A stretch of 64,000 nt of DNA, from the NCBI GenBank assembly GCA_903848935.1, contig CAINHO010000024.1, positions 19,154 through 83,153 on the forward strand, read 5' to 3'. Within the stretch, counting starts at the first letter, position 1. Each line of letters opens with the position of its first letter. Below the pieces are notes generated by a model. It had not been told where the DNA came from, did not search any database, and saw nothing but the letters and a program-made list of their open reading frames with translations. Below are positions 11,118-24,865 of this stretch, in pieces. The translations under genes and the position numbers were made by a program. The DNA is from an uncultured Pseudomonadota bacterium (lineage in GTDB: Bacteria; Pseudomonadota; Gammaproteobacteria; Methylococcales; Methylomonadaceae).

Positions 11118-11768
11118 TTAGCCCTTATTCCGCATTTTAGAAGCTGGCGTAATCACAACATCACCACCTTTGGCACCAGGAACAGCACCTTTCACTAAAA
11201 TTAAATTTCTCTCTGCATCAATCGAGTGAATCGTCAAGTTTTGAATGGTCGTTTTTGCGGCACCTAAATGCCCCGCCATTTTTTTACCTTTAAAAACGCG
11301 ACCTGGCGTTTGACACATACCGATAGAACCCAATACACGATGTGACAACGAGTTACCATGAGTTGCATCTTGCATACTAAAATGATGCTTCTTAACACCA
11401 CCAGCAAAACCTTTACCAATACTTTGACCTTGTACGTCAATTACTTGACCCTCAGCAAAAATACTTAAGGGTAATTCCGAACCCAAGTTAAATTCTGAAC
11501 TTTCACCCTCTTCAAGCCTAAATTCCCAAAGACCGCGACCTGCAGTAACATTAGCTGCTGCATAATGTCCAGCCATCGCCTTAGTCACCTTTGATGATTT
11601 TTTGTCGCCAGCGGCAACTTGAATTGCACAGTAGCCATCGATTTCGAGACTTTTAACTTGTGTTACTCTGTTCGAATCAATTTGTAAGACAGTCACTGGA
11701 ACCGATGAACCATCTTCGCAAAATATTCTGGTCATACCACATTTACGACCAATAAGACCTATTGACAT
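11118..11768 (-). CDS. rplC: 50S ribosomal protein L3
   Basis: Early-assembly large-subunit protein reaching the peptidyl transferase centre. It has 216 residues. [16 protein letters not shown] and the loop with [20 protein letters not shown] are diagnostic; the Q in MQDATHGNS matches the site methylated by PrmB in relatives. Confidence 0.98.
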   Translation of the reverse strand: MSIGLIGRKCGMTRIFCEDGSSVPVTVLQIDSNRVTQVKSLEIDGYCAIQVAAGDKKSSKVTKAMAGHYAAANVTAGRGLWEFRLEEGESSEFNLGSELPLSIFAEGQVIDVQGQSIGKGFAGGVKKHHFSMQDATHGNSLSHRVLGSIGMCQTPGRVFKGKKMAGHLGAAKTTIQNLTIHSIDAERNLILVKGAVPGAKGGDVVITPASKMRNKG

Positions 11769-11786
11769 TTGCCAATTCCTCTATTC

Positions 11787-12098
11787 TTAATTCAACTTAA
11801 TCTGAACATCAACACCAGCTGCTAAATCTAACTTCATCAAAGCATCAACTGTTTTATCAGTTGGTTCGACGATATCTAGCAATCTTTTGTATGTTCTCAA
11901 TTCGTACTGATCACGCGCATCTTTATCAACGTGCGGTGAAACTAATACGGTAAATCGTTCTTTTTTAGTAGGCAATGGAATCGGACCCTTAACTTGTGCA
12001 CCGGTCCTTCTTGCTGTTTCTACTATCTCACTAGCCGACTGATCAATTAATTTATGATCAAAAGATTTCAAGCGAATTCTGATAGTTTGATTAGACAT
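11787..12098 (-). CDS. rpsJ: 30S ribosomal protein S10
   Basis: Small-subunit protein and, as NusE, transcription antitermination partner of NusB. It has 103 residues; [20 protein letters not shown] and [15 protein letters not shown] are typical. It begins five bases after the tuf stop, so str and S10 blocks look like one transcription unit. Confidence 0.98.
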   Translation of the reverse strand: MSNQTIRIRLKSFDHKLIDQSASEIVETARRTGAQVKGPIPLPTKKERFTVLVSPHVDKDARDQYELRTYKRLLDIVEPTDKTVDALMKLDLAAGVDVQIKLN

Positions 12099-12103
12099 AA
12101 TTT

Positions 12104-13294
12104 TTACTCAATAATCGATGCAACAACGCCAGCACCTACTGTACGACCACCTTCACGAATCGCAAAACGCAATCCATCTTCCATCGCGATGGGTGAAATT
12201 AATTTTACTTTAACCGAAATGTTATCACCTGGCATAACCATTTCAACGCCTTCTGGTAACTCTACCGCGCCTGTTACATCGGTTGTTCTAAAATAGAACT
12301 GAGGGCGATAGCCGTTAAAAAATGGCGTATGACGACCACCCTCATCTTTAGACAAGATATAAATTTCAGAGTTGAAATAAGCGTGTGGTTTAATTGTACC
12401 CTTGTGTGCTAAAACTTGACCACGCTCAACGTCATCACGTTTTGTACCACGTAACAACAAACCAACGTTATCACCAGCCTCACCTTGGTCTAACAATTTA
12501 CGGAACATTTCAACACCGGTACAAGTGGTAACAACCGTTGGACGAATGCCAACAATTTCAACTTCTTGACCCACTTTAACCACACCACGTTCAATACGAC
12601 CGGTGACTACCGTACCACGTCCAGAAATAGAAAATACATCTTCGATTGGCATCAAAAATGCGCCATCAATAGCACGCTCTGGTAATGGAATATATGTATC
12701 TAAAGCTTCAACCAATTTGATAACTGATGGCATACCAATTGGACTCTCATCACCTTGTAATGCTAGCAAAGCAGAACCTCTAATAATTGGCGTATCATCA
12801 CCAGGAAAATCGTACATATCAAGCAATTCTCTGATTTCCATCTCTACCAATTCAATCAATTCTTCATCGTCAACCATATCTGCCTTGTTCAAGAAAACAA
12901 CAATATATGGAACACCAACTTGACGCGATAATAAAATGTGTTCACGCGTTTGTGGCATTGGACCATCTGCTGCGGAACAAACTAGAATTGCACCATCCAT
13001 TTGAGCAGCACCTGTAATCATATTTTTTACATAATCGGCATGACCTGGACAGTCAACGTGTGCGTAATGACGCACGGTCGATTCATATTCAACATGTGAA
13101 GTCGCAATAGTAATACCACGCGCTCTTTCTTCTGGTGCATTATCAATTTGATCGAATGCTTTTACCGCACCACCGTGTAATTTAGCCATTACACTAGTTA
13201 ATGCTGCTGTTAAAGTAGTTTTACCATGATCAACGTGACCGATTGTACCAACGTTGACGTGTGGTTTACTACGCGAAAATTTTTCTTTAGCCAT
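12104..13294 (-). CDS. tuf: Elongation factor Tu, copy 1
   Basis: GTPase delivering aminoacyl-tRNA to the ribosome. It has 396 residues with G1 GHVDHGKT, G3 DCPGH and G4 NKAD. It closes the str operon after fusA. It differs from the second copy (28306-29496) at five residues: V/Q in RHYAHV context, D/E in MYDFPGD, two V/I changes in domain II, and D/E in AMEDGLRF. Many synonymous sites also differ. Confidence 0.98.
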   Translation of the reverse strand: MAKEKFSRSKPHVNVGTIGHVDHGKTTLTAALTSVMAKLHGGAVKAFDQIDNAPEERARGITIATSHVEYESTVRHYAHVDCPGHADYVKNMITGAAQMDGAILVCSAADGPMPQTREHILLSRQVGVPYIVVFLNKADMVDDEELIELVEMEIRELLDMYDFPGDDTPIIRGSALLALQGDESPIGMPSVIKLVEALDTYIPLPERAIDGAFLMPIEDVFSISGRGTVVTGRIERGVVKVGQEVEIVGIRPTVVTTCTGVEMFRKLLDQGEAGDNVGLLLRGTKRDDVERGQVLAHKGTIKPHAYFNSEIYILSKDEGGRHTPFFNGYRPQFYFRTTDVTGAVELPEGVEMVMPGDNISVKVKLISPIAMEDGLRFAIREGGRTVGAGVVASIIE

Positions 13295-13322
13295 GAGTTA
13301 CACCTTAAAATAATTCAAATTT

Positions 13323-15419
13323 TTACGAAAATTTCTTAATGATTGATTCTGTGATATGCATTGGCACTTCACCGTATTTTTTAAACTGCATACTGTACGT
13401 TGCTCGACCTTGGGTCGCGGAACGTAAATCGGTGGCATAACCAAACATTTCCGACAACGGCACTTCGCAGTCAATCACTTTTGCTGAAGCAGTATCTTTC
13501 ATTGCTTGAATAACACCTCGCCGCTTACTAACATCTCCGACAACATCTCCCATGTATTCTTCTGGGGTTATTACTTCAACACGCATTACCGGCTCTAATA
13601 AAATGGGATTCGCATTTCTGGTGCCTTCTCTAAAACATATCGCACCAGCAGTACGAAAAGCGGAATCACTCGAATCAACGTTGTGATAAGAACCGCCAAA
13701 CAATGTCACCTTTACATCCAAAACAGGGTAGCCGACCAAAACACCACTTTTCAACTGATCTTGAATACCTTTATCAATAGCTGGAATATACTCGGCTAAA
13801 ACTACACCTACTGAAATATCATTAATGAACTGATAACCAACACCGCGTTTCTGAGGCTCTAAACGTAACCAAATGTGGGCATATTGTCCTTTCTCGCCCA
13901 TTTGACGAATAAATTTTGTTTCCTGTTCAAAAACGCATCCAATAGTTTCTCGATAAGCAACCTGAGGTGAACCTACATTTGCATCAACATTAAACTCTCG
14001 TTTCATACGATCAACGATAATGTCTAAGTGTAATTCACCCATGCCAGAAATAACTGTCTGCCCAGAATCGGGGTCGATGCTCGCTTTAAAAGAAGGATCC
14101 TCTTGTGCCAATCGTCTCAAAGCAATAAGCATCTTATCTTCATCGACTTTGGTTTTAGGTTCGATTGCAATTGAAATAACAGGTTCTGGGAACTCTATTT
14201 TTTCTAAGATAATAAGATCATCACCACTGCAAAATGTATCACCAGTGACCACATCTTTTAAACCGATAATAGCAGCAATATCACCTGCAAAAATAACTTT
14301 AACTTCTTCTCGACTGTCAGCATGCATCTGAACAATCCGTCCAATTCGCTCGCGCTTCATTTTTGTAGCGTTGTAAATACTGTCACCAATTGCCAATACG
14401 CCCGAGTAAACCCTAAAAAAAGTTAACAGTCCAATAAAAGGATCAATAGCAATTTTGAACGCCAAAGCTGAGAACGACGCATCATCTCTTGCCAATCGCG
14501 TTATCGATGCCTTACCATCTACCGACATTCCTTGAACAGGTTTAACATCAATCGGCGATGGTAAATACTCAACAATCGCATCTAACAATGTTTGAACACC
14601 TTTGTTCTTAAAAGCAGAACCACAAAGCACTGGAACAACTCGACCCGCAATTGTTAAAGTACGAATACCATTTTTAATCTCGTCATTTGTCAAAGTACCT
14701 GTTTCCAGATATTTATCCATAAACAATTCATTAGCATCAGCTGCAACTTCAACAAGTAGTTCACGCCACCTGATTACCTCAGACACCAAATCAATTGGAA
14801 TATCTAAGTCATCAAAGGTCACCCCCATATCTGTATCGTGCCAACAGATGACGCGCATACTTAACAAATCTATTACACCATCAAAAGAATCCTCTTTCCC
14901 TAGTGGCAATTGTAATAAAACAGGGGCAGCGGCTAAACGACTTCGAATTTGATTAACCGTACCAAAAAAATCAGCACCTAACCGATCCATCTTATTAATA
15001 AAAACTAATCGAGGTATCTTATACTTGTCAGCTTGTCGCCAGACTGTTTCAGACTGAGGCTCAACACCACCAACGGCACAAAATACTGCACAAGCACCAT
15101 CCAAAACACGCAACGACCGCTCGACCTCAACTGTAAAATCAACATGCCCTGGTGTATCAATAATATTGATTCGATGCTGATCATACTGCCCCCACATCCC
15201 TTCCCAAAAACATGTCGTGGCAGCGGACGTAATCGTAATACCACGCTCTTGCTCCTGCACCATCCAATCCATAACGGCGGCACCATCATGAACCTCCCCC
15301 ATTTTATGAGAGACACCAGTGTAGTAAAGAATGCGTTCAGTTGTCGTAGTTTTTCCAGCATCAATGTGCGCCATGATACCGATATTTCGATAATGTTCTA
15401 TCGATGTTTTACGCGCCAC
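13323..15419 (-). CDS. fusA: Elongation factor G
   Basis: Translocase GTPase of the ribosome, 698 residues from the GTG at 15419, which places [14 protein letters not shown] in line with the family. A TTG three codons upstream is in frame but less likely. The G domain is standard ([25 protein letters not shown]). Domain IV is divergent: the usual GGRGQYGHV is GEKGQYAHI with a shortened approach, and YHDVDSS is YHNVDSS, although the tip histidine is kept. As the only EF-G in the window and in the str operon it is presumably the functional translocase. Confidence 0.97.
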   Translation of the reverse strand: MARKTSIEHYRNIGIMAHIDAGKTTTTERILYYTGVSHKMGEVHDGAAVMDWMVQEQERGITITSAATTCFWEGMWGQYDQHRINIIDTPGHVDFTVEVERSLRVLDGACAVFCAVGGVEPQSETVWRQADKYKIPRLVFINKMDRLGADFFGTVNQIRSRLAAAPVLLQLPLGKEDSFDGVIDLLSMRVICWHDTDMGVTFDDLDIPIDLVSEVIRWRELLVEVAADANELFMDKYLETGTLTNDEIKNGIRTLTIAGRVVPVLCGSAFKNKGVQTLLDAIVEYLPSPIDVKPVQGMSVDGKASITRLARDDASFSALAFKIAIDPFIGLLTFFRVYSGVLAIGDSIYNATKMKRERIGRIVQMHADSREEVKVIFAGDIAAIIGLKDVVTGDTFCSGDDLIILEKIEFPEPVISIAIEPKTKVDEDKMLIALRRLAQEDPSFKASIDPDSGQTVISGMGELHLDIIVDRMKREFNVDANVGSPQVAYRETIGCVFEQETKFIRQMGEKGQYAHIWLRLEPQKRGVGYQFINDISVGVVLAEYIPAIDKGIQDQLKSGVLVGYPVLDVKVTLFGGSYHNVDSSDSAFRTAGAICFREGTRNANPILLEPVMRVEVITPEEYMGDVVGDVSKRRGVIQAMKDTASAKVIDCEVPLSEMFGYATDLRSATQGRATYSMQFKKYGEVPMHITESIIKKFS

Positions 15420-15436
15420 AATGACCAACTTATTTT

Positions 15437-15907
15437 CTACCAGCGATAATGCGAAAACGCTTTATTTGCTTCAGCCATACGATGAGTATCCTCTCGCTTT
15501 TTGACAGCAGAACCTCGACTTTCAAACGCATCTATTAACTCGCCAGCCAACTTAGCCGCCATAGTACGCTCATTTCTTTTACGTGCTGCATCAATTAACC
15601 AGCGCATTGACAAGGCTATTCGCCGTGCTGGACGAACTTCAACAGGCACTTGGTAGGTTGCACCACCGACGCGACGTGATTTAACTTCGACACGTGGCTG
15701 AACATTTTCTAACGCTTTAGAAAGAATATCTAACGGTACTTCATGACCTTTGCGCTCAATAACTTCTAACGCGCCATAAATGATACTTTCAGCAATTGAC
15801 TTCTTGCCGCTTTCCATAATCATATTCATAAATTTAGTCAACATCACGCTGCCAAATCTAGGATCTGGAATAATTTCTCTTTTTGTAGCTACTCTTCTTC
15901 TTGACAT
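15437..15907 (-). CDS. rpsG: 30S ribosomal protein S7
   Basis: 16S rRNA-binding head protein, and in E. coli the regulator of the str operon. It has 156 residues, starts [20 protein letters not shown] and contains [16 protein letters not shown]. Spaced 11 bases from rpsL. Confidence 0.98.
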   Translation of the reverse strand: MSRRRVATKREIIPDPRFGSVMLTKFMNMIMESGKKSIAESIIYGALEVIERKGHEVPLDILSKALENVQPRVEVKSRRVGGATYQVPVEVRPARRIALSMRWLIDAARKRNERTMAAKLAGELIDAFESRGSAVKKREDTHRMAEANKAFSHYRW

Positions 15908-15918
15908 TTACTTACCAA

Positions 15919-16293
15919 TTAACCTTTAGGGCGTTTTGTTCCATATTTAGAACGACCGCATTTTCTATTACTTACACCAGAAGCGTCCAAACTACCACGC
16001 ACGACATGGTAACGCACACCAGGCAAATCCTTAACACGACCACCACGAATCAAAACCACAGAATGCTCTTGAAGATTGTGACCCTCACCTCCAATATAAC
16101 TACTGACTTCTGCGCCATTAGTTAATCGAACACGAGCCACCTTTCTAAGTGCTGAGTTTGGTTTTTTAGGTGTCGTCGTATAAACACGAGTACAAACACC
16201 TCGACGCTGCGGACACGCTTCTAAAGCGGGTACATTACTTTTCTCTATTCTCTTAGCTCGAGGCTTACGGACCAATTGATTTATTGTGGTCAT
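15919..16293 (-). CDS. rpsL: 30S ribosomal protein S12
   Basis: Decoding-centre protein, 124 residues. The segments [20 protein letters not shown] and [17 protein letters not shown] carry wild-type lysines at the two classic streptomycin-resistance positions. The aspartate in VKDLPG is the one modified by RimO in relatives. First gene after the promoter at 16404-16432. Confidence 0.98.
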   Translation of the reverse strand: MTTINQLVRKPRAKRIEKSNVPALEACPQRRGVCTRVYTTTPKKPNSALRKVARVRLTNGAEVSSYIGGEGHNLQEHSVVLIRGGRVKDLPGVRYHVVRGSLDASGVSNRKCGRSKYGTKRPKG

Positions 16294-16403
16294 ATTCTTA
16301 CTCCGAAATATATTTTAACTGTCAGATCAATAAAACAACCTACCAAAACGGTGCTAACTGACTTCAACCTAAATCAAAGTGCAACAGCTGACTGTAGCGG
16401 GCA

Positions 16404-16432
16404 ATAATACTGACTATTTTACACTAGGTCAA
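16404..16432 (-). promoter_or_regulatory. Promoter of the str operon (rpsL)
   Basis: On the minus strand TTGACC (16432-16427) and TATTAT (16409-16404) are separated by exactly 17 bases. The -35 lies just beyond the rpoC stop codon, so transcription would start near 16397 with a leader of about 100 bases before rpsL. This is one of the best sigma-70 matches in the window. Confidence 0.75.
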
Positions 16433-16434
16433 GC

Positions 16435-19400
16435 CTAAATGTTTAATGCGTGCTTAAGAGCTTCTTCAACGTCATCAATGTCAATGACAACGGACGAATC
16501 TACCTCATTCTTAACTTCAGATAATACAAAGCGTTGCCGTCTGTTTTCATGGTACGCCAAGCCCGTTCCAGCTGGAATCAACCGCCCGACAATAACGTTC
16601 TCTTTCAACCCCTGTAAACTATCACTTAATCCACGAACTGCCGCATCGGTTAGTACCCGAGTAGTTTCTTGAAATGAAGCGGCTGAAATAAAAGACTCTG
16701 TAGCTAATGAGGCTTTTGTAATACCCAACAACACAGAATCATAACTTGCTGGAATTTTTCCCGCCGCTTCAACGTGGTCATTTTCTTCACGCATCGCCGC
16801 TCTCTCTACCTGCTCACCTTTTAAAAAGCAGCTATCGCCCGAAGCAGTAATTTCAACTTTACGCAACATTTGCCGAATAATGGCCTCAATATGCTTATCG
16901 TTGATCTTTACGCCTTGCAAACGATACACATCTTGAATCTCTTTAACTAAATAATTCGCCAACTCTTCCACGCCGCGTAAGCGCAAAATATCGTGCGGTG
17001 TCAATTCACCCTCGGCAATGGTTTCACCTTTTTCCACCTGTTCACCCTCGAACACAGTGATGTGCCGCCACTTGGGAATTAAAGTTTCAAATTGTTCACC
17101 ACTCGCATCTGTAATGGAAACACGCTGCTTACCTTTAGTTTCTTTACCAAACGCAATGATGCCGGTCGCTTCAGCAAGAATCGCGGGATCTTTCGTTTTA
17201 CGCGCTTCAAACAAATCGGCAACACGCGGCAAACCACCGGTAATATCACGGGTTTTACTTGATTCTTGCGGAATACGCGCTAACACGTCACCGATTTTTA
17301 CCTCGCCACCATCTTTAATGCTAGCGATAGCACCAGTCGGTAAAAAATATTGCGCGGGAATTTCAGTACCCGGCAAATAAATTGCGCCACCATTTGCATC
17401 AAGCAATTTCACCATCGGACGCAACTCTCTACCCGCACTACCCCGTTGTTTTGGATCAATAACTACTAAATCTGTCAAGCCAGTGATTGCATCTAGTTGT
17501 GACTGTACTGTGACACCATTTACGAAGGCATTTAGTTCAACAATTCCGTCCACTTCCGTAATAACCGGATGAGTAAATGGATCCCAATTAACGATAACTT
17601 CGCCTGCTTCAACCCGATCGCCCTCTTGTTTAGAAAGTACCGCGCCGTAAGGAATTTTATAACGTTCGCGTTCACGACCATATTCATCCATCACAACAAC
17701 TTCGCCAGAACGTGAAACAGCCACGAGATTTCCTTCACGATTCACGACGCTTTTCAGATTACTCAACCGTATACTACCTTCAGATTTTACCTCAACCTTA
17801 CTGATAGCTACATCTCGAGAAGCGGCACCACCAATGTGGAATGTTCGCATTGTTAACTGTGTACCCGGTTCACCAATTGATTGGGCGGCAATAACACCAA
17901 CCGCTTCGCCGATATTTACCAAATGCCCACGTCCTAAGTCGCGACCATAACATGCAGCACAAACCCCGTGTCGATTTTCACAAGTAATAATTGAACGCAC
18001 AAGTACATGATCAATACCCGCTTTTTCGAGTACAACCACCCAATCCTCGTCAATTAACGTACCTCTAGGGGCAACAATATTCTCGCCCGACTTATCCATA
18101 ATATCGATAGCTGCAACTCGTCCAAGAACACGTTCAGATAGCGATTCAACGACGTTTACACCATCAATGATGGGGGTCATTGCCAGCCCACTGCTGGTGC
18201 CACAATCTTGTGCGCTAATAATCAAATCTTGTGCAACATCGACCAAACGTCGAGTTAAATACCCTGAGTTTGCCGTTTTCAATGCTGTATCCGCCAACCC
18301 TTTACGGGCACCATGCGTTGAAATAAAGTATTGTAATACGTCTAAGCCTTCACGGAAATTCGCAGTAATTGGTGTTTCAATAATCGAACCATCTGGTTTT
18401 GCCATCAAACCACGCATTCCAGCTAATTGTCGAATCTGTGCAGCCGACCCCCTCGCGCCGGAATCCGCCATCATATAAATTGAGTTAAATGATTTTTGCT
18501 CTTGGTTTTCACCTTGTGCATCAACATAACTCTCTTTACCCAAACCATCCATCATCACCTTAGCGATTTTATCATTCGCGTGTGACCAAATATCAACAAC
18601 CTTATTGTAGCGTTCACCATCGGTAACTAAACCAGCCGCATATTGACTTTGGATTTCATTCACTTCTTTATTTGAATCCGCCAAAATGACATCTTTTTCA
18701 GCTGGAATTTCCATATCTTCGATACCAAATGAAATTCCGGAACGTGTTGCGTATTTGAAACCCAAATACATCAACTGATCTGCCAAAATAACGGTGTCTT
18801 TGTTACCCATGTAACGATAGCTGTAGTTAATCAAGCGCGAGATATTCTTTTTCGTCATATCGCAATTGACTAAATCAAATGGCATACCAGCGGGAATCAT
18901 TTCCCAAATCAACGCTCTTCCAACGGTCGTATCCACACGATGTGTTTTACGACCCACTATGCCTGTTTCATCTGTTACTTTCTCAGTAATACGCAACTGA
19001 ATTTTAGACTGCAATGCCACCGCTTTTTCTTCTAACGCCTTATGGACTTCACTTACGCTAACAAAAATACTGCCATTACCTACCGCATCCATTTTTTCGC
19101 GACTAATGTAGTACAAACCCAAAACCATATCTTGTGAAGGGTTGATAACCGGTTCACCGTTGGCAGGCGACAAAATGTTGTTCGTCGCCATCATCAATGT
19201 TCGCGCTTCTAATTGCGCTTCAATCGATAATGGAACGTGAACCGCCATTTGATCGCCGTCAAAATCCGCGTTAAAAGCACTACAAACTAACGGATGTAAT
19301 TGAATCGCTTTGCCTTCAATTAACGTCGGTTCAAACGCTTGAATCCCTAAACGATGCAATGTTGGCGCACGGTTCAACAGAATAGGATGCTCACGAATTA

Positions 19401-20643
19401 CTTCTTCGAGAATATCCCACACTTCCGTGCCTTCACGTTCCACCATTTTTTTCGCGGCTTTAATCGTTGTCGCTAATCCACGGAATTGCAATTTGCTAAA
19501 AATGAATGGTTTGAATAATTCCAATGCCATTTTTTTCGGTAAACCACATTGATGCAAACGTAATGAAGGACCCACCACAATTACAGAACGCCCCGAATAA
19601 TCAACTCGTTTACCGAGTAAGTTTTGACGAAAACGCCCTTGCTTACCTTTAATCATATCGGCAAGCGATTTTAAGGGGCGACGATTCGTCCCCGTGATTG
19701 CACGACCGCGACGACCATTATCAAGTAACGCATCAACCGATTCTTGCAGCATTCGTTTTTCATTACGCACGATAATGTCAGGCGCACTCAAATCCAATAA
19801 CCGATTTAAACGGTTATTTCGATTGATAACCCGACGATATAAATCGTTTAAATCGGAAGTCGCAAACCGACCACCGTCAAGTGGTACTAATGGACGTAAT
19901 TCAGGCGGCAATACAGGTAATACTTTCAAAATCATCCATTCAGGACGATTTTTCGACACCAATAATGCACTCATAACTTTGAGACGTTTGGCGTATTTTT
20001 TAATTTTAGTTTCTGAACTCGTCGCGTTGATTTCTTGTTTTAAAATCTCAACTTCGGCTTTTAGATCGATGGATTTCAGCAATTCGTAAATCGCTTCAGC
20101 CCCCATTTTGGCAACAAAATCATCACCATATTTTTCTTGCGAATCTTGGTATTCATCATCTGTCAACAATACACCTTTAACTAAAGGCGTATCTCCTGAC
20201 TCTAAAATCACGAAAGATTCAAAATACAACACGCGCTCAATTTCACGCAACGTCATATCAAGCAATAACGCAATACGCGACGGCAATGATTTTAAAAACC
20301 AAATATGTGCGACTGGACTGGCTAAATCAATATGCCCCATACGATCACGACGTACTTTAGAGAGCGTGACTTCCACACCGCATTTTTCACATATGACACC
20401 GCGATGTTTTAAGCGTTTATATTTACCGCATAAACATTCGTAATCACTGACAGGGCCAAAAATTTTGGCACAAAATAATCCGTCACGTTCCGGTTTAAAA
20501 GTACGATAGTTAATTGTTTCTGGTTTTTTTACTTCGCCGTACGACCACGAACGAATTACATCTGGCGAGGCGAGACCAATACGAATACCATCAAAATCTT
20601 CTGCACGATTTTGACGTTTTAAGAAATTCATTAAATCTTTCAA
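16435..20643 (-). CDS. rpoC: RNA polymerase beta' subunit
   Basis: Catalytic large subunit of RNA polymerase, 1402 residues. The N-terminal zinc cluster uses C70, C72, C85 and C88; the catalytic magnesium loop NADFDGDQ is present near residue 460; the second zinc site is seen in [16 protein letters not shown]. The start chosen is a TTG (20643), because MKDLMNFLK aligns with the E. coli start MKDLLKFLK and a GAGGA site lies about nine bases upstream. The ATG four codons later is the alternative. Confidence 0.98.
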   Translation of the reverse strand: MKDLMNFLKRQNRAEDFDGIRIGLASPDVIRSWSYGEVKKPETINYRTFKPERDGLFCAKIFGPVSDYECLCGKYKRLKHRGVICEKCGVEVTLSKVRRDRMGHIDLASPVAHIWFLKSLPSRIALLLDMTLREIERVLYFESFVILESGDTPLVKGVLLTDDEYQDSQEKYGDDFVAKMGAEAIYELLKSIDLKAEVEILKQEINATSSETKIKKYAKRLKVMSALLVSKNRPEWMILKVLPVLPPELRPLVPLDGGRFATSDLNDLYRRVINRNNRLNRLLDLSAPDIIVRNEKRMLQESVDALLDNGRRGRAITGTNRRPLKSLADMIKGKQGRFRQNLLGKRVDYSGRSVIVVGPSLRLHQCGLPKKMALELFKPFIFSKLQFRGLATTIKAAKKMVEREGTEVWDILEEVIREHPILLNRAPTLHRLGIQAFEPTLIEGKAIQLHPLVCSAFNADFDGDQMAVHVPLSIEAQLEARTLMMATNNILSPANGEPVINPSQDMVLGLYYISREKMDAVGNGSIFVSVSEVHKALEEKAVALQSKIQLRITEKVTDETGIVGRKTHRVDTTVGRALIWEMIPAGMPFDLVNCDMTKKNISRLINYSYRYMGNKDTVILADQLMYLGFKYATRSGISFGIEDMEIPAEKDVILADSNKEVNEIQSQYAAGLVTDGERYNKVVDIWSHANDKIAKVMMDGLGKESYVDAQGENQEQKSFNSIYMMADSGARGSAAQIRQLAGMRGLMAKPDGSIIETPITANFREGLDVLQYFISTHGARKGLADTALKTANSGYLTRRLVDVAQDLIISAQDCGTSSGLAMTPIIDGVNVVESLSERVLGRVAAIDIMDKSGENIVAPRGTLIDEDWVVVLEKAGIDHVLVRSIITCENRHGVCAACYGRDLGRGHLVNIGEAVGVIAAQSIGEPGTQLTMRTFHIGGAASRDVAISKVEVKSEGSIRLSNLKSVVNREGNLVAVSRSGEVVVMDEYGRERERYKIPYGAVLSKQEGDRVEAGEVIVNWDPFTHPVITEVDGIVELNAFVNGVTVQSQLDAITGLTDLVVIDPKQRGSAGRELRPMVKLLDANGGAIYLPGTEIPAQYFLPTGAIASIKDGGEVKIGDVLARIPQESSKTRDITGGLPRVADLFEARKTKDPAILAEATGIIAFGKETKGKQRVSITDASGEQFETLIPKWRHITVFEGEQVEKGETIAEGELTPHDILRLRGVEELANYLVKEIQDVYRLQGVKINDKHIEAIIRQMLRKVEITASGDSCFLKGEQVERAAMREENDHVEAAGKIPASYDSVLLGITKASLATESFISAASFQETTRVLTDAAVRGLSDSLQGLKENVIVGRLIPAGTGLAYHENRRQRFVLSEVKNEVDSSVVIDIDDVEEALKHALNI

Positions 20644-20675
20644 GAGCTTGTCCTCTTTAAAATAAGTTTAAAAGC

Positions 20676-20698
20676 ACAAGGCGCAAGCTGCGCCTTGT
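20676..20698 (-). promoter_or_regulatory. rpoB-rpoC intergenic hairpin
   Basis: A perfect 10-bp inverted repeat (ACAAGGCGCA / TGCGCCTTGT) with a three-base loop fills the middle of the 74-base spacer between rpoB and rpoC. On the minus-strand RNA it is followed by GCTTTT only, so it is a poor terminator. It may be an RNA processing or stability element. Confidence 0.55.
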
Positions 20699-20717
20699 AG
20701 ACCGGCTTGTACCTAGA

Positions 20718-23700
20718 TTATTCTCGTTCTAACTCAATATTGACCGCTAATGAACGAATTTCTTTAATTAACACATTAAATGATTCTGGCATTCCGGCTT
20801 CCATTTTGTGGTCGCCGTCGACGATGTTTTTATACATCCGAGTTCTGCCCGTCACGTCATCTGATTTAACAGTAAGCATCTCTTGCAACGTATACGCTGC
20901 ACCGTAGGCTTGTAATGCCCAGACTTCCATTTCACCGAAACGCTGACCACCAAATTGCGCTTTACCGCCTAACGGTTGTTGCGTCACGAGGCTGTAAGGT
21001 CCGGTCGAACGAGCGTGCATTTTGTCATCAACCAAATGGTTTAATTTCAACATATACATATAGCCAACCGTGACTTTACGTTCAAATCGTTCACCCGTTA
21101 AACCGTCATACAACCAAGTTTGACCATCTTCAGGTAGATCCGCCAAACGTAGCATTTCATGAATATCTTCTTCATTTGCACCATCGAAAACGGGGGTTGC
21201 CATCGGAACGCCGCTCACTAAATTCGCCGCCATTTCCAAAATATCAGCATCGCTGAACGAAGCTAAATCCTCTTTACGACCATTGCAATTGTAAATTTTA
21301 TCTAAATACTCTCGAATGGCTTTTACTTTCGCTTGCGACGCATCGTATTTCGCTTCCAGCATTTTGCCAATTTTGATACCCAAACCTTTAGCTGCCCAAC
21401 CTAAATGGGTTTCCAGTACCTGCCCGACGTTCATTCGCGACGGTACACCTAAAGGATTAAGTACGATGTCCACCGGATTACCGTCAGCGGTATACGGCAT
21501 ATCTTCAATCGGGCGAATCATGGAGATAACCCCTTTATTCCCATGTCGTCCCGCCATTTTATCGCCCGGTTGAATACGGCGTTTCACAGCAAGATACACT
21601 TTCACCATTTTCAATACACCAGGCGGCAAATCGTCACCCATCGTAATTTTGCGTTTTTTATCTTCAAACTTCGCATCAAAATCTTTACGTTGCTGTTCGA
21701 TTTGTTTTTCAGTGACTTCCAATAAGGTATTGAGTTCATCCTCTTTCATTCTGAGTTTGAACCAATCAGATGGTTTTAAACCATCTAAGTATTTTTGCTT
21801 AAGTACGTCACCAGCACTCAAATCTTTGCCAACTTGAGCAACTTTGCCAACTAAGTCTTTAGCAATTCGAGCGAAAATATCGCCTTCCAAAATCTTAATC
21901 TGATCATCTAAATCTTTGCGATAACTTTTGATTTGATCTTGTTCAATATCCAACGCACGTTTGTCTTTTTTTACGCCATCACGAGTAAAGACTTGTACAT
22001 CAATCACGGTGCCTTCAATACTGCCGGGGACACGCAAGGACGTATCTTTCACATCTGCGGCTTTTTCGCCGAAAATCGCGCGTAATAATTTTTCTTCTGG
22101 TGTGAGTTGAGTTTCGCCTTTGGGCGTCACTTTACCCACCAAAATATCGCCGCCTTTTACTTCGGCACCAACATAGACAATACCCGATTCGTCCAATTTC
22201 GATAACGCCTCTTCACTAACGTTCGGAATATCGGCGGTAATTTCTTCCGGACTGTGTTTAGTATCACGAGCTACGCAGGTTTTTTCTTCAATGTGAATCG
22301 TGGTGAAACGATCTTCTTTGACGACTCGTTCTGAAACGAGAATCGAATCTTCGTAGTTGTAACCATTCCACGGCATGAAGGCAACCAACATATTTTGTCC
22401 GAGTGCCAATTCGCCCATATCAGTTGAAGGACCATCCGCCATAATATCGCCAGACTTTACTTTGTCGCCGACTTTGACCAATGGTTTTTGATTGATACAA
22501 GTGTTTTGATTCGAACGGGTATATTTAATTAAGTTATAAATATCAACGCCAGACGCACCGTTTTCAGTTTCGGTATCATTCACACGCACCACGATTCGTG
22601 CGGCATCTACTGATTCGATTTTACCACCGCGTGTCGCGACGACGGTCACGCCAGAGTCTTTGGCTACGGTGCGTTCCATACCAGTACCCACTAACGGCTT
22701 TTCAGCGCGTAGCGTCGGAACGGCTTGACGTTGCATATTTGAACCCATCAATGCCCGGTTCGCGTCATCGTGTTCTAAGAACGGAATAATCGAAGCCGCC
22801 ACTGAAACAATTTGTTTCGACGAAACGTCCATATACTGCACCGTGTCAGACATCGCTAAAGTAAATTCATCTTTATGACGGCAAGATACTAGCCCATCAA
22901 TCAATTTTCCTGTTTCGTCAACGGGCACACTCGCCTGCGCAATAACAAATTCACCTTCTTCAATTGCAGATAAATAATCCACTTGATCGGTTACTTTGCC
23001 GCCCACTACTTTGCGATAAGGCGTTTCTAAAAAGCCATAATTATTGGTGCGTGCATAAACTGACAATGAGTTAATCAAACCAATGTTTGGTCCCTCCGGC
23101 GTTTCAATTGGGCAAACTCGACCATAATGTGTCGCGTGTACGTCGCGAACTTCAAAGCCTGCGCGTTCGCGAGCTAAACCACCAGGACCCAACGCAGAAA
23201 CGCGACGTTTGTGCGTCACTTGTGATAATGGATTGTTTTGATCCATGAACTGCGACAATTGGCTAGAGCCAAAGAATTCTTTGATTGCCGCTGAAACAGG
23301 TTTCGCATTGATAATTTCTTGAGGCATTAAACCTTCAGAATCTGCCAACGTTAAACGTTCTTTGACTGTACGTTCTACACGCACTAAGCCAACGCGAAAT
23401 TGGTTTTCGACCATTTCGCCAACGGAACGCACACGACGATTTCCCAAATGGTCAATGTCGTCAACGATACCGTTACCGTTGCGAATAGCAATTAACTCTT
23501 TTAATACATCAATGATGTCGTCTTTTGTCAAGGTACCTGAACCAACAATGGCTTCACGCCCTAATCGACGATTGAACTTCATTCGCCCAACAGTAGATAA
23601 ATCGTAACGATCATCGGTAAAAAATAAATTTTGGAATAAATTTTCTGCTGATTCGCGTGTTGGCGGTTCACCAGGACGCATCATCCGGTAAATTTCAACC

Positions 23701-24812
23701 AAGGCTTCTAAATTATTGGTAGTAGTATCGGAACGCATCGCGTTAGAAATATAGGCACCGCGATCTAAGTCGTTGACGTATAAAGTATTGAGTTCGCTCA
23801 CGCCACATTCAATACAACGATCGATAATATGACCGGTCATTTCTTCATTAACGGATGCAATTAACTCACCCGTTTTTCGATCGATTACATTGTGACTTAA
23901 AATTTTACCGATTAAGTATTCTCTCGGTACCTCAAACGCGGTCAACTCTGCTTTATTAATATCACGAATATGCTTTGCAGTAATGCGCCGCCCTTCTTCG
24001 ACCAAAACTTGGCTACCATCTTTAATATCAAATGCGGCGATTTCACCTCGCAACCGTTCGGGAGCGATATGCAAAATACAAGCATTTTGATTTATTACAA
24101 ATTTATTGGTTTCAAAAAATATACTGATTATTTTTTCGTTATCGAATGTTTTGTCTAACGCGCGTAACAAAATAGTGGCGGGAATTTTACGACGGCGATC
24201 GATACGCACAAACACACAATCTTTATGATCAAATTCAAAATCTAACCACGAACCACGGTAAGGGATTACGCGAGCGTTAAATAATAATTTGCCTGACGAA
24301 TGCGTTTTGCCTTTATCATGATCAAAAAATACGCCCGGTGAACGGTGTAATTGCGACACGATAACACGCTCAGTACCGTTAATCACAAAGGTTCCGTTAT
24401 CGGTCATTAAGGGCAATTCTCCCATGTATACTTCTTGTTCCCGCACGTCTTTAACGACTTTTGCAGAAGCAGCAGCTTCTTTGTCATAAATAACTAAACG
24501 AACTAAAACACGCAAAGATGCCGCGTAAGTTGCGCCACGTTGTTGACATTCTCGGACATCAAAAACTGGATCACCTAAACGATAACGCACATATTCCAAT
24601 ACAGCGTATCCGTTATGACTTTCAATCGGAAAAACACTTGAAAATGCGGCGTGCAAACCGAGATTATCGCGTTTAGCTACGTCAATGCCGGACTGTAAAA
24701 AATGGGCATAAGAGTCAATTTGAGTGGCAAGAAGATAGGGAACTTCAAGCACTTCCGTGCTTTTCCCAAAGTTATTTCGAATACGCTTTTTTTCGGTAAA
24801 AGAGTAGGACAT
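20718..24812 (-). CDS. rpoB: RNA polymerase beta subunit
   Basis: Catalytic large subunit of RNA polymerase, 1364 residues against 1342 in E. coli. The rifampicin-pocket region [20 protein letters not shown] followed by [10 protein letters not shown] is wild type. [20 protein letters not shown] and the C-terminal [20 protein letters not shown] are invariant motifs. Located directly upstream of rpoC. Confidence 0.99.
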   Translation of the reverse strand: MSYSFTEKKRIRNNFGKSTEVLEVPYLLATQIDSYAHFLQSGIDVAKRDNLGLHAAFSSVFPIESHNGYAVLEYVRYRLGDPVFDVRECQQRGATYAASLRVLVRLVIYDKEAAASAKVVKDVREQEVYMGELPLMTDNGTFVINGTERVIVSQLHRSPGVFFDHDKGKTHSSGKLLFNARVIPYRGSWLDFEFDHKDCVFVRIDRRRKIPATILLRALDKTFDNEKIISIFFETNKFVINQNACILHIAPERLRGEIAAFDIKDGSQVLVEEGRRITAKHIRDINKAELTAFEVPREYLIGKILSHNVIDRKTGELIASVNEEMTGHIIDRCIECGVSELNTLYVNDLDRGAYISNAMRSDTTTNNLEALVEIYRMMRPGEPPTRESAENLFQNLFFTDDRYDLSTVGRMKFNRRLGREAIVGSGTLTKDDIIDVLKELIAIRNGNGIVDDIDHLGNRRVRSVGEMVENQFRVGLVRVERTVKERLTLADSEGLMPQEIINAKPVSAAIKEFFGSSQLSQFMDQNNPLSQVTHKRRVSALGPGGLARERAGFEVRDVHATHYGRVCPIETPEGPNIGLINSLSVYARTNNYGFLETPYRKVVGGKVTDQVDYLSAIEEGEFVIAQASVPVDETGKLIDGLVSCRHKDEFTLAMSDTVQYMDVSSKQIVSVAASIIPFLEHDDANRALMGSNMQRQAVPTLRAEKPLVGTGMERTVAKDSGVTVVATRGGKIESVDAARIVVRVNDTETENGASGVDIYNLIKYTRSNQNTCINQKPLVKVGDKVKSGDIMADGPSTDMGELALGQNMLVAFMPWNGYNYEDSILVSERVVKEDRFTTIHIEEKTCVARDTKHSPEEITADIPNVSEEALSKLDESGIVYVGAEVKGGDILVGKVTPKGETQLTPEEKLLRAIFGEKAADVKDTSLRVPGSIEGTVIDVQVFTRDGVKKDKRALDIEQDQIKSYRKDLDDQIKILEGDIFARIAKDLVGKVAQVGKDLSAGDVLKQKYLDGLKPSDWFKLRMKEDELNTLLEVTEKQIEQQRKDFDAKFEDKKRKITMGDDLPPGVLKMVKVYLAVKRRIQPGDKMAGRHGNKGVISMIRPIEDMPYTADGNPVDIVLNPLGVPSRMNVGQVLETHLGWAAKGLGIKIGKMLEAKYDASQAKVKAIREYLDKIYNCNGRKEDLASFSDADILEMAANLVSGVPMATPVFDGANEEDIHEMLRLADLPEDGQTWLYDGLTGERFERKVTVGYMYMLKLNHLVDDKMHARSTGPYSLVTQQPLGGKAQFGGQRFGEMEVWALQAYGAAYTLQEMLTVKSDDVTGRTRMYKNIVDGDHKMEAGMPESFNVLIKEIRSLAVNIELERE

Positions 24813-24865
24813 ATCGCTTTAAAACCTTTTGTCGTAGAACGCTTTACTGTGCAATCATTGCAAGC

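Noticed and set aside
15919..16293. Possible streptomycin-resistance changes in S12
   Set aside because: Both key lysines (PKKPNSA and GGRVKDLPG) are wild type.
20718..24812. Possible rifampicin-resistance changes in RpoB
   Set aside because: The cluster I region is wild type at the classic positions as far as I can align by eye.
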